In this document: positions 23,534 through 31,019 of the stretch, in pieces | Numbering within the stretch: position 1 is the stretch's first letter | Layout: each line of letters begins with the position of its first letter | Assembly: GCF_008727875.1 (NCBI RefSeq) | Contig: NZ_VTWS01000003.1 | Span: forward strand, 620,001 to 684,000 | Source of the DNA: Larkinella humicola | GTDB lineage: Bacteria > Bacteroidota > Bacteroidia > Cytophagales > Spirosomataceae | DNA length: 64,000 bases | Direction of reading: 5' to 3' | The notes under the pieces: generated by a model | Seen by the model: only the letters and a program-made list of their open reading frames with translations | Database searches by the model: none | Told to the model about the DNA's origin: nothing | Program-made: the position numbers and the translations under genes

Positions 23534-24475
23534 ATGCGCCGACAGATCGGTATTCGTTATTCGCTGTTCGCTATTCATTATTTATTCTTAACTCTTAACT
23601 CTTCATTCTTAACTCCCTCACCCGCCCAGCCTCCCAAAGGCGTTTTCCTCACCGACACGATTGAAATCGGCAAACCGTTCCAGTATTCCCTGAGCATTCG
23701 CCACCGGTCCAGGGTCGATGTGTTGTTTCCGGACACCTCCCGTCACTTCGCTCCGTTTCTGGTGCGTGACATTGCGATTTTTTCGACCAAAACCGACGCC
23801 AAAGGCAGCCTCGACAGTTCGGTGTATACGCTCGTATCGTTCGAAACGAGTCCGACCCAGACGTTGAAAGTGCCGGTGTTTCTGCTGCGCACCCCCACCG
23901 ACTGCACTGTTGTTTTCTCCAATGTCGATACGATCCGGCTGCGGGAGCGCATTCAGACGCTGCGCCCCGACACGCTCCGGCTGTCGACCAATACCACCGT
24001 CGTTTCGCTTCGGCAGCAGATGAATTATCCGTTGCTAATGACGATTGTGGCGGGGTTATGCCTGCTGGCGGGGATCCTGTTTCTGTTTTTCGGACGAACC
24101 ATCCGAACGCGCATCCGGCGGTATCAGTTGTATCGGCAGTACCTGGATTTTCAACGGGCGTTCACCCGTCTGACGCGCGGCATTGGCCCCGAAACCGCCC
24201 ACGAAGACGCCGGACGGGCCGTCGTGATCTGGAAACAGTACATGGAACGGCTGGAGCGAAAACCGTATACATCGCTGACGACCCGCGAAATTGTTGAATC
24301 GGTGCAGGATAACCGGCTGGCCGACGCGCTGAAAGAAATCGACGGTGTGATTTACGGAAGTGTGTATTCCGACCAGACGCAGCAGTCCCTCCGCATCCTG
24401 AACGAGGTGGCGGATACGGCCTACCGCCGGAGCAGCGTTCGGATGGAGGAAGTAAATCAGGAAGTGCCTATTTGA
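23534..24475 (+). CDS. BatD-like membrane protein
   Basis: 313 residues from the ATG at 23534. A signal peptide (RRQIGIRYSLFAIHYLFLT to about SPAQ) leads into an extracytoplasmic beta-rich domain (PFQYSLSIRHRSRVDVLFPD, VYTLVSFETSPTQTLKVPVF). One membrane helix at about 180-200 (LLMTIVAGLCLLAGILFLFF) is followed by a basic, helical cytoplasmic tail. The topology matches BatD or DUF4381-type proteins of Bat operons, though it is much shorter than classical BatD. An in-frame ATG at 23462, overlapping the DUF58 stop, would add 24 residues before the signal. The DNA of the signal peptide is unusual: it is built from short AT-rich near-repeats (see findings). Confidence 0.7.
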   Translation: MRRQIGIRYSLFAIHYLFLTLNSSFLTPSPAQPPKGVFLTDTIEIGKPFQYSLSIRHRSRVDVLFPDTSRHFAPFLVRDIAIFSTKTDAKGSLDSSVYTLVSFETSPTQTLKVPVFLLRTPTDCTVVFSNVDTIRLRERIQTLRPDTLRLSTNTTVVSLRQQMNYPLLMTIVAGLCLLAGILFLFFGRTIRTRIRRYQLYRQYLDFQRAFTRLTRGIGPETAHEDAGRAVVIWKQYMERLERKPYTSLTTREIVESVQDNRLADALKEIDGVIYGSVYSDQTQQSLRILNEVADTAYRRSSVRMEEVNQEVPI

Positions 24476-24485
24476 ACAGTTGCCT

Positions 24486-25496
24486 ATGGAATGGTTTTCG
24501 TATCAATGGTTTACAATTTCGCAACTGCGCCAGTTTACCTGGGCGCAACCGATTTATTTGTACGCCATTCCGGCCATTCTCCTGCTCTTTGGCTTACGAT
24601 CGTTGTTGTCCAGTCCATCGCGGCAACGGCTGAATGTGGCCCTCAACAAGACCGAACTCCAGCCTTCGCTGGTGGGGAGTTTGCGGTATCTACTGCCCCT
24701 CAGCCTGTTTATTGCCACCACACTTCTGCTGATGACGCTTGCGCGGCCCCAGATCATTCGCGAAGAAACCGAGCGGGTGGCCGAAGGAATCGATTTGATG
24801 CTCGCCATTGATATTTCGTCGTCGATGGCCGAAACCGACCTGAAGCCCAATCGCCTGGAAGCCGCCAAGCGCGTGGCCCGCAGTTTCGTTAAAAGCCGCC
24901 GGAACGACCGGATTGGGCTGGTTATTTTTGCCGGCGAAGCCTATTCGCTCTGCCCGCTAACGACTGACCACGACCTCCTGAACGGCTACCTGAACGACCT
25001 GGATGACAGCATGATCAAAACGTCCGGAACCGCCATCGGCAGCGCCCTGGCGGTTTGCATCAACCGGATGCGCGAATCGAAGGTCAAGAGTAAGGTGACC
25101 ATTCTGCTCAGCGACGGCGACAATACGGCGGGCAACCTCGACCCGGTGACGGTGGCGCGGCTGGCGAAAGCGTTTAACATCCGGATTTACACCGTAGCCA
25201 TCGGCCGCCCACCGATGCCGAGTGTGTCCAGCAACCTGACGACGGTGACGGTGGACGAAGGCATTCTGACTACTATTGCCAACATCGGGAGCGGCAGTTT
25301 TTTCCGGGCGGGCGATGCCCCGCGTCTCCAGGCCGTTTTCAACGAAATCGACCGACTGGAAAAAGCGCCGGTTAAAACCGTGATTTACAAGGATGTCAAA
25401 GATTTTTACCGCGTTTATCTGTACTGGGCCATCGTGTTCCTGTTGCTGACGCTGTTCCTGAAGAACACGATTTTTGGAAATATACTGGAAGATTAA
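24486..25496 (+). CDS. VWA-domain membrane protein, BatA/BatB-like
   Basis: 336 residues from ATG 24486; an in-frame TTG two codons earlier is less likely. Two membrane helices at about 23-40 and 68-85 precede a von Willebrand A domain with a complete MIDAS (Asp109-x-Ser-x-Ser in AIDISSSMAET, the later Thr, and LLSDGDNTAGN). A final membrane helix is at about 313-330. This is the BatA/BatB layout. It starts ten bases after the BatD-like stop and ends the DUF58/BatD/VWA set. Such operons are linked to envelope stress or metalloprotein assembly, but the mechanism is not settled. Confidence 0.88.
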   Translation: MEWFSYQWFTISQLRQFTWAQPIYLYAIPAILLLFGLRSLLSSPSRQRLNVALNKTELQPSLVGSLRYLLPLSLFIATTLLLMTLARPQIIREETERVAEGIDLMLAIDISSSMAETDLKPNRLEAAKRVARSFVKSRRNDRIGLVIFAGEAYSLCPLTTDHDLLNGYLNDLDDSMIKTSGTAIGSALAVCINRMRESKVKSKVTILLSDGDNTAGNLDPVTVARLAKAFNIRIYTVAIGRPPMPSVSSNLTTVTVDEGILTTIANIGSGSFFRAGDAPRLQAVFNEIDRLEKAPVKTVIYKDVKDFYRVYLYWAIVFLLLTLFLKNTIFGNILED

Positions 25497-25568
25497 AGAT
25501 GTTAGACAAGAGAGTAAAGACCGTTTTGCCGTTGTTGTCGCTTGTCTCACCTCTATCCTCTCACATCT
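25497..25568. repeat. Imperfect palindrome, GACAAGAGAGT family, copy 1
   Basis: It starts at the base after the VWA stop. AGATGT (25497-25502) pairs with ACATCT (25563-25568), and GACAAG (25505-25510) with CTTGTC (25541-25546). The string GACAAGAGAGTAAAGACC recurs with one change in the palindrome at 40318-40379. Confidence 0.6.
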
Positions 25569-25571
25569 CGT

Positions 25572-26162
25572 ATGCTACTTTCTTACTACAACGAAAACTA
25601 CATTGAAGCGGGGCTGGATGAGGTTGGGCGGGGGTGTTTGGCGGGGCCGGTGGTGGCGGCAGCGGTTATTTTGCCGAAAAACTACACCCATCCTATTCTG
25701 ACTGACTCAAAGCAACTAAGCCGTTTTCAGCGCGAGCAACTGCGGACAGAATTGCAGCGCGACGCTTTGGCCTGGGCCGTTGCGGAGGTGTCGAACGAGG
25801 AAATCGACCGGATTAACATCCTGAAAGCCAGCTTTCTGGCGATGCATCAGGCACTGGACTCGATCATGAGTCAGATTGGTGGTGTCAAACCGGATCATTT
25901 GCTGGTCGACGGCAACCGGTTTGTGAACTACCCGATGATTCCGCACACCTGCATTGTCAAAGGCGACACCAAGTTTCTGTCGATTGCGGCCGCGTCGGTG
26001 CTGGCCAAAACGTATCGGGATGAGTTGATGGAAAACCTGGCGATTGAGTTTCCGCACTACGGCTGGGAGCGGAACGTAGGTTATCCGACGCCCTACCACC
26101 GCCGGGCGATTCAGGAATTCGGGCCGTGCCGGTGGCACCGGATGAGTTTCCGGCTGGTATAG
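25572..26162 (+). CDS. rnhB: Ribonuclease HII
   Basis: A 196-residue nuclease that removes ribonucleotides embedded in DNA and RNA of RNA-DNA hybrids. Asp16 and Glu17 in GLDEVGRGCLAGPVVAAAV are the first two metal ligands; the third Asp lies in LLVDGNRF and the fourth in TYRDELM. The start at 25572 (MLLSYYNENYIEAGLDEVG) is preferred because the ten codons upstream come from the palindrome. The length is normal. It may be co-transcribed with the VWA gene across the short palindrome. Confidence 0.95.
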   Translation: MLLSYYNENYIEAGLDEVGRGCLAGPVVAAAVILPKNYTHPILTDSKQLSRFQREQLRTELQRDALAWAVAEVSNEEIDRINILKASFLAMHQALDSIMSQIGGVKPDHLLVDGNRFVNYPMIPHTCIVKGDTKFLSIAAASVLAKTYRDELMENLAIEFPHYGWERNVGYPTPYHRRAIQEFGPCRWHRMSFRLV

Positions 26163-26233
26163 AAATTCCGTCGCCGATTACAACGGTTTGTGACCCAACG
26201 GAATCCTGTCGGTATCTGCTTTTCCAACCCTTT

Positions 26234-27052
26234 ATGAAAATTCTGAACCTGCTGTTTCTGCTCCTTCTGGTAACGGCCTGTAACCGCAAGAACGACGACG
26301 CGATTCTGGCGAGAGGCTCCTCCTTTCGTTTGATTCGAACAGATTACTACGAAAATCCGGCGAATCCGGCTTCGTTTCGATCCACCCGCTACGACTACGA
26401 CGAGAACAACCTGCTCCGCGAGGTCATTTCGGCAAACACAAACGGCACGGTGGACAGCAAACAGGTTTACCGGTGGACAGACGGAAATACGCTCCGCGTG
26501 GAACAGCATTTTACCAATCCGCCCTGGTCGAGCAGCATTCAATCGGGACAACCCCTGAAAATCTATTCCTACGATGATACGGTTTTCAATCCCGACACGA
26601 CCATCCGCAAACGACAAAACTATACCCAGACTGATACAAAAACCGAGTATCGCTCCTCCACTACATTTGAGTATGCCTACGGGAATCGAATCACGCGGAA
26701 AAACACTTACACGAGCGATGGAAAGCTGGCTTCGTACACCGTATTCCAGTACGATAACCGGGGAAACGTAACGATGGAGGAGCTATATACAAACGTTTCC
26801 GATAATGCCCGGCCCAATGTCAGCACAACCTACGAATACGATACTGCGCCAAATCCCTATCGCACGGTCCGCCTGAACTCCGAGATTAGCTGGTACATGA
26901 GTCCCAACAACATTGTCCGGCAAAAGTCGATCAACCTGGTTTCGTTAATCAGCACCGACGAACAATGGAAATACGAATACCGCCCCGACGGCTATCCCGC
27001 CCGGATGATATATGCCGATGGCCGGAAAGAGGAGTTTATTTATAACGAATAG
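26234..27052 (+). CDS. Lipoprotein with YD-like repeats, function unknown
   Basis: 272 residues from ATG 26234, giving a lipoprotein signal (MKILNLLFLLLLVTAC, lipobox VTAC, Cys16). The mature part contains repeated strands of the type YDYDENNLLREVISANT, YGNRITRKNTYTSDGK, YDNRGNVTMEELYTN and YEYRPDGYPARMIYADGR. These resemble RHS/YD or DUF4595-like sheets found in many Bacteroidota lipoproteins. It is probably anchored in the periplasm or at the cell surface. It stands alone after rnhB (71-base gap) and its stop codon merges with a long palindrome shared with the convergent DUF2480 gene. Confidence 0.78.
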   Translation: MKILNLLFLLLLVTACNRKNDDAILARGSSFRLIRTDYYENPANPASFRSTRYDYDENNLLREVISANTNGTVDSKQVYRWTDGNTLRVEQHFTNPPWSSSIQSGQPLKIYSYDDTVFNPDTTIRKRQNYTQTDTKTEYRSSTTFEYAYGNRITRKNTYTSDGKLASYTVFQYDNRGNVTMEELYTNVSDNARPNVSTTYEYDTAPNPYRTVRLNSEISWYMSPNNIVRQKSINLVSLISTDEQWKYEYRPDGYPARMIYADGRKEEFIYNE

Positions 27053-27162
27053 GTTTTCAGTATACGGTTTTCTGTTTTCGGTGGCTGACGTATGACAGCT
27101 AACGCAGTTGCAAATCCGCCAGGAAGCATGCGTCAGCCACCGAGAACCGTATACTGAAAACC
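27052..27162. repeat. Long palindrome between convergent lipoprotein and DUF2480 genes
   Basis: Outer arms GGTTTTCAGTATACGG (27052-27067) and its exact complement (27147-27162), and inner arms CGGTGGCTGACG (27079-27090) and complement (27131-27142), with unequal bulges between them. It begins on the last base of the lipoprotein stop and ends eight bases before the DUF2480 stop, so it can serve as a two-way 3' end. Confidence 0.85.
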
Positions 27163-27170
27163 GTAAACCA

Positions 27171-27689
27171 TTACCCCTGCTTCGGGCGCTTGTATAGTGG
27201 CACGGTGCTGCACGGCTCGCCGAACATAATACTCTGGGCAACGGGGCGCAACCGGCGGGTGATTTCGACGTAAGCCGCGGTCGGCACCGGAACTTTGCTG
27301 CAGCCTTTCACCACCACGCGGGTGTCGCGGTAGTCTTCGATGTTGATGCGGGCAATGGCGTCGAAATAGAGTTTTTCTTCCAGATCCTGCAGCGAACCGA
27401 ACACCACGGTGTGGGCGTAGGGTTCCAGGTGAATCGTCAGGAGCATGAACGCCCAGGTCGGAACGATGGCGTCTTCGGTGCAGGTGACGGCCACATTTTT
27501 ATCAGCGTATTGGCTCCAGTCGTGGGTTTTCAGGAATTCACGGAAATCTTTCTCCTTGAGAATCAGCCCCATAAACAGGTTGCCCTTCAAGTCGTAGACA
27601 ATCCGCTCGCCGGGGTGGTAATAATCTTCCAAATCCAGGGATACCAGGCCGCTTTTGGCGACCCGATTGACAATCAGTTCCGTTTCCAT
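27171..27689 (-). CDS. DUF2480 family protein
   Basis: A 172-residue cytoplasmic protein without signal or membrane segment. The start METELIVNRVAKSGLVSLDL and the middle WSQYADKNVAVTCTEDAIVP and AVKGCSKVPVP-like stretch (VVVKGCSKVPVPTAAYVEIT) match my memory of DUF2480, a small family confined to Bacteroidota. No biochemical function is known to me. It begins five bases after the tsaB stop, so it is the last gene of the rpmH-to-DUF2480 run. Confidence 0.72.
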   Translation of the reverse strand: METELIVNRVAKSGLVSLDLEDYYHPGERIVYDLKGNLFMGLILKEKDFREFLKTHDWSQYADKNVAVTCTEDAIVPTWAFMLLTIHLEPYAHTVVFGSLQDLEEKLYFDAIARINIEDYRDTRVVVKGCSKVPVPTAAYVEITRRLRPVAQSIMFGEPCSTVPLYKRPKQG

Positions 27690-27694
27690 ACCCG

Positions 27695-28387
27695 CTAAAC
27701 AACCAGCTTCTTCGGCTTGGTTCCCACAAAATCTTTTAAGTAGTAGGGCTCAAAATCAGCGACACGTTCAAACCGGCCTTCCCGATACGCCAGAGCGGCC
27801 AGTTGGCCCACCGTTCGGGCCGAGGGATGAATGAGCTGTTCGGTAAAAATCGCATTCGGTTGATGCGCCAAAACCGCCCGGCATTTGGCCGCACCATTCC
27901 CGAAAAACACGACGGGCTGTTGCGCCAGTAAGTCCGCGAACGATTGTTCATCAATGATTTGCGCTGAGGTCGGCACCTTTTCACGGCCTTCCGAATCATA
28001 AACCGCACAGTAGACTTCCATCCGCCGGGCATCGAGCAACGGGCAAAGGGCGTAAGACGCAGGATAAAAACCGTTCACCTGCCACGCCATCGCTTCGAGC
28101 GTGTTGATCGCCAGCAGCGGTTTATCGAGCGCAAAACACAGCCCTTTGGCCGTCGAAACGCCAATCCGCAAACCGGTGTAGGACCCCGGCCCTTTGGCCA
28201 CGGTGACTGCGTCCAGTTCAGAAAGCTGGTGTCCACTCTGATGAACCACATTCTGAATCAGCGTCGTCAACATGCCCGACGATGATTTTTCGGTAAACAA
28301 TTCGAAACAGGCCAAAACCGCTCCGTCGCGATGAAGGGCTACCGAACAGACGGTGGTAGAGGTATCGAGGGAGAGAATAAGAGACAT
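27695..28387 (-). CDS. tsaB: tRNA threonylcarbamoyladenosine biosynthesis protein TsaB
   Basis: 230 residues. A partner of TsaD in the t6A37 modification of tRNAs reading ANN codons. The ASKHA fold shows LILSLDTSTTVCSVALHRDG at the N-terminus and VAKGPGSYTGLRIGVSTAKG at about 70-90, the TsaB hallmark. The ATG at 28387 is selected because an upstream in-frame start would add 19 residues (MNLCASPFIVHRSSFIIHF) translated from the palindrome between this gene and the S41 protease. It lies between the S41 gene and DUF2480 on the same strand. Confidence 0.93.
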   Translation of the reverse strand: MSLILSLDTSTTVCSVALHRDGAVLACFELFTEKSSSGMLTTLIQNVVHQSGHQLSELDAVTVAKGPGSYTGLRIGVSTAKGLCFALDKPLLAINTLEAMAWQVNGFYPASYALCPLLDARRMEVYCAVYDSEGREKVPTSAQIIDEQSFADLLAQQPVVFFGNGAAKCRAVLAHQPNAIFTEQLIHPSARTVGQLAALAYREGRFERVADFEPYYLKDFVGTKPKKLVV

Positions 28388-28393
28388 GAAATG

Positions 28394-28469
28394 AATGATG
28401 AACGATGAACGATGAACGATGAATGGGCTGGCGCACAAATTCATCGTTCATCGTTCATCATTCATCATT
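28394..28469. repeat. Palindrome built of GATGAAC/GATGAAT heptamers
   Basis: Arms 28394-28424 and 28439-28469 (31 bp, one mismatch), each a tandem of the heptamer ATGAACG and relatives, separated by 14 bases. It starts six bases after the S41 stop (28476) and ends seven bases before the tsaB ATG on the minus strand. The same TTCATC unit is found inside the 5-formyl-THF cyclo-ligase gene at about 43567-43597. Confidence 0.85.
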
Positions 28470-28475
28470 AAAAAA

Positions 28476-30131
28476 TTAAGGTTTTCCTTTCAAAATAGAC
28501 TGATACCGGTTCATGTCTTTGAACAGGTCGAGGGCGGCTTTGACTTCCGGATCGGTCGCGAACGAAACTTCTTTCATGCCTTTCTGGAGGTAATAATGCC
28601 CGACAATTTCCTGTTCCAGCAACGTTTTCAGTTCGCTTTTGAACGTCACCAGATCGACATCCTTGCTGTGCGACAGTTTCGTACGCAACGCTTTTAGCTG
28701 ATCCTGAATCTGATCGAACGATTTTTCTTTCTTGGCCGAGGCTTCGAGCGTTCCCAGTTCTTTTTCAACCTGCGTGGTGTAATCGTATTCCTTGTCTTTC
28801 AGCCATGTCACAAAATTCTGGTATTCGGCGTCAGTCAGGCTGAACTCACGCGCGGGCTTGATGGTCGGGTGGTCGTGCCGGTATTTGATGGCGTAATCGA
28901 AAATCAACCCCTTGTTGGTCAGGCTAATCGCGATCGGGGCGGGAGTTATCGGTTCGACCAGCACATCCGGCGTAACGCCACCACCGTCGTAAACCGGGCG
29001 ACCGGCTTTGGTTTTGAAGGCGGTTTTCAGCGAATCCGGAATCTTGCCCACGCTGCCGTCCGGGTTGCGGTGGCTGTAGTCGATGGCCTGAATGCAGCGA
29101 CCACTCGGAATGTAGTATTTGGCCGTGGTAATTTTCAGCTTGGTGTTGTACGACAGTTCGCGGGTGGTTTGCACCAGCCCTTTTCCGTAGGTCAGTTGCC
29201 CTACCAGAACGCCCCGGTCGTAGTCCTGAATAACGCCCGAAACGATTTCGGCCGCCGAAGCACTCCGGCTGTTGGTCAGCACGACGATCGGAATTTCCAG
29301 ATCCAGGGGCGGGTTCAAAGCCGTGTAGGTTTTGTTCCATTCGGTTACTTTGCCTTTGGTCGTCACAATTTCCGATTCGCGCGGCAACCAGATGTTGGCG
29401 ATATCGATGGCCATATTGAGCAAACCGCCCGGATTTTCGCGTACATCCAGCACCAGTTTTTTCATGCCCTTGCCTTTGAGTTCGACAAACGCATTCCGCA
29501 CCTCACGCGATGCCGTACCGGTAAAGTCTTTCAGATCGATGTAGCCTACGTCGCTCGAAATCATGCCGGAATACGGCACGTTGGTCATTTTGACCACATC
29601 GCGCGTCACATTCAGATCAATGGGGTCTTTGGCTCCAAAGCGTTTCACCGTCAGTTTAACCGCCGTATTGGTTTGCCCCCGGAGCAGTTTGTCAGAATCC
29701 AGTTCGCGCCGGGCTTTGATGTCCACACCGTCGACCTTGAGAATCTCATCGCCAATCTGCAAACCGGATTTCTCGGCGGGTGTGCCTTCATAAATCATCA
29801 TCACGATGCTGCGTCCCTGCCGCGAGCCAATGAGCGCCCCGATGCCATTGTAGCGTCCGGTGGTCATCGTCATGTAATCCTCGATTTCGTCTTCGGCGAA
29901 GAAGTTGGTATACGGGTCGAGCGATTTCAGCATGGCGTCGATGCTGTTCTTCACCATCCGGTTCGGATTCAGTTCGTCGACGTAATACAGATTCAGCTCT
30001 TTGAACAGCGTCGCGTAAATGTCCAGGTTGCGGGCAATTTCAAAAAACCGGTCGTCGTTGCGGAACGAATAAAAACCCAGGCTTCCTGCCAGAAGGGTCG
30101 CTCCCAGGGCGACAGTCAGACGTTTGCGCAT
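28476..30131 (-). CDS. S41 family C-terminal processing protease with PDZ domain
   Basis: A 551-residue envelope protease of the CtpA/Prc group. An N-terminal signal or anchor (about 5-22, TVALGATLLAGSLGFYSF) is followed by a helical region, a PDZ domain (about 90-170: YEGTPAEKSGLQIGDEILKV) and the S41 core. The core has the catalytic Ser in LTNSRSASAAEIVSG and the Lys in LVGQLTYGKGLVQT, the normal Ser/Lys dyad. Acidic and coiled-coil C-terminal residues extend to the end. It follows rnpA after 117 bases that include a palindrome. Its role in this phylum is likely the trimming of envelope proteins; the substrate is unknown. Confidence 0.93.
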   Translation of the reverse strand: MRKRLTVALGATLLAGSLGFYSFRNDDRFFEIARNLDIYATLFKELNLYYVDELNPNRMVKNSIDAMLKSLDPYTNFFAEDEIEDYMTMTTGRYNGIGALIGSRQGRSIVMMIYEGTPAEKSGLQIGDEILKVDGVDIKARRELDSDKLLRGQTNTAVKLTVKRFGAKDPIDLNVTRDVVKMTNVPYSGMISSDVGYIDLKDFTGTASREVRNAFVELKGKGMKKLVLDVRENPGGLLNMAIDIANIWLPRESEIVTTKGKVTEWNKTYTALNPPLDLEIPIVVLTNSRSASAAEIVSGVIQDYDRGVLVGQLTYGKGLVQTTRELSYNTKLKITTAKYYIPSGRCIQAIDYSHRNPDGSVGKIPDSLKTAFKTKAGRPVYDGGGVTPDVLVEPITPAPIAISLTNKGLIFDYAIKYRHDHPTIKPAREFSLTDAEYQNFVTWLKDKEYDYTTQVEKELGTLEASAKKEKSFDQIQDQLKALRTKLSHSKDVDLVTFKSELKTLLEQEIVGHYYLQKGMKEVSFATDPEVKAALDLFKDMNRYQSILKGKP

Positions 30132-30177
30132 ATCTTTAAGGAAAATGAGTTGTTTCTCAGAGCTAATCAGAGAAAAT

Positions 30178-30231
30178 CAGGGTTTATCAGAGAAAACTTT
30201 GATTACCTCTGGTTTTCTCTGATAAACTCTG
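30178..30231. repeat. Palindrome, TTTATCAGAGAAAA type
   Basis: Arms 30178-30197 and 30212-30231 (20 bp, one mismatch), loop 14. The unit ATCAGAGAAAA also occurs once more just upstream (30167-30178). It starts 17 bases after the rnpA stop and lies before the S41 start. Confidence 0.8.
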
Positions 30232-30248
30232 TGAAATAGCTTTTTTAC

Positions 30249-30644
30249 TCACACACGAGCTAAAGCTAATTTCATACTTTTTTCTATCTCTTCAAACGAA
30301 ATTATTGCGCGGGCGGTATATAAAAAGACAATATAGGCGGGAGGTTGCTTCGGTTTTTCAGCGGTTCCGAACAGAAGTGCCTTATTCAGGCGGTAGGCTT
30401 CGCGGACCCGGCGACGGATGAGGTTGCGGTCGACGGCTTTTTTGAAGTTTCGGCTGGAGACCGAAATCAGGACGGCAGGCAGCGGATCAGTCCCGGCTGG
30501 ATTGCCCCGCTCGGGGTCGTCCATATAGAGGAGTCGAAATGGAAAAAGGTAGAACGTCCGCGTGGTCGCACTACCTTTCTGAAATAACTGACCGATGGTT
30601 TTTTTACTGCAAAGCCGTTCGGATTTTTTGAACGTTTGCTTCAT
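30249..30644 (-). CDS. rnpA: Ribonuclease P protein component
   Basis: 131 residues, the basic protein subunit that helps the RNase P RNA cut tRNA 5' leaders. The signature KKAVDRNLIRRRVREAYR lies near residue 75-92, and the N-terminal KSERLCSKKTIGQLFQKGSA is typical of Bacteroidota RnpA. It lies directly downstream of rpmH, as in most bacteria, with a palindrome between them. Confidence 0.95.
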   Translation of the reverse strand: MKQTFKKSERLCSKKTIGQLFQKGSATTRTFYLFPFRLLYMDDPERGNPAGTDPLPAVLISVSSRNFKKAVDRNLIRRRVREAYRLNKALLFGTAEKPKQPPAYIVFLYTARAIISFEEIEKSMKLALARV

Positions 30645-30648
30645 AATG

Positions 30649-30726
30649 CGTTTAAGGTTTAATGTTTAACGTTTAAGGCTGCTTCTTGCGCAGAAACGTT
30701 AAACCTTAAACTTCAAACCTTAAACG
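30649..30726. repeat. Palindrome between rpmH and rnpA, TTTAAGGTTTAA type
   Basis: CGTTTAAGGTTT (30649-30660) pairs with AAACCTTAAACG (30715-30726), and GTTTAACGTTT (30664-30674) with AAACGTTAAAC (30694-30704). It starts one base after the rpmH stop and ends four bases before the rnpA ATG, occupying the whole gap. Confidence 0.85.
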
Positions 30727-30727
30727 A

Positions 30728-30895
30728 TTAGATTTTAAACCGATCGCCTTTTTTCTCGTCCGAAACCGTCAGTTTATGACGTCCTTTTGCGCGACGGGCG
30801 GCCAGTACTCTGCGGCCATTGGCTGATGCCATGCGCTCGCGGAAGCCGTGCTTGTTCCGGCGCTTACGGTTCGAAGGTTGAAACGTTCTTTTCAT
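30728..30895 (-). CDS. rpmH: 50S ribosomal protein L34
   Basis: 55 residues beginning [20 protein letters not shown] and continuing with [20 protein letters not shown], an unmistakable L34; the C-terminal extension [15 protein letters not shown] is seen in Bacteroidota. A strong promoter precedes it. It heads the minus-strand run rpmH, rnpA, S41, tsaB, DUF2480. dnaA is not adjacent, unlike in many other phyla. Confidence 0.98.
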   Translation of the reverse strand: MKRTFQPSNRKRRNKHGFRERMASANGRRVLAARRAKGRHKLTVSDEKKGDRFKI

Positions 30896-30936
30896 GACTA
30901 ACTATATCTTGGATGCCTATTTTTCAAATGAGTCTG

Positions 30937-30967
30937 CAAAGGTAGAGAATGTTACGGAACGAAACAA
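30937..30967 (-). promoter_or_regulatory. Promoter of rpmH
   Basis: On the minus strand TTG (30967-30965), 20 bases, then TACCTTTG (30944-30937): a perfect match to the Bacteroidota -7 element with correct spacing. The transcription start would be near 30930, giving a leader of about 35 bases. Confidence 0.75.
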
Positions 30968-31019
30968 GTTTGATTTTCACATTTAGCGTTTTCACAAACA
31001 AGCGGTTATATTCGCAGGT

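Noticed and set aside
28394-28469. Possible CRISPR array from the ATGAACG heptamers
   Set aside because: Units are only seven bases, tandem without spacers, and arranged as an inverted repeat; no cas gene is nearby.
28869-30239. 456-codon plus-strand open frame opposite the S41 protease
   Set aside because: Antisense shadow caused by codon bias of the GC-rich protease gene; composition rich in Arg, His and Asn with no domain.
30728-30895. Origin of replication at rpmH-rnpA
   Set aside because: No dnaA gene and no DnaA-box cluster next to rpmH; the two boxes at 36.6 kb are reported separately as an observation only.
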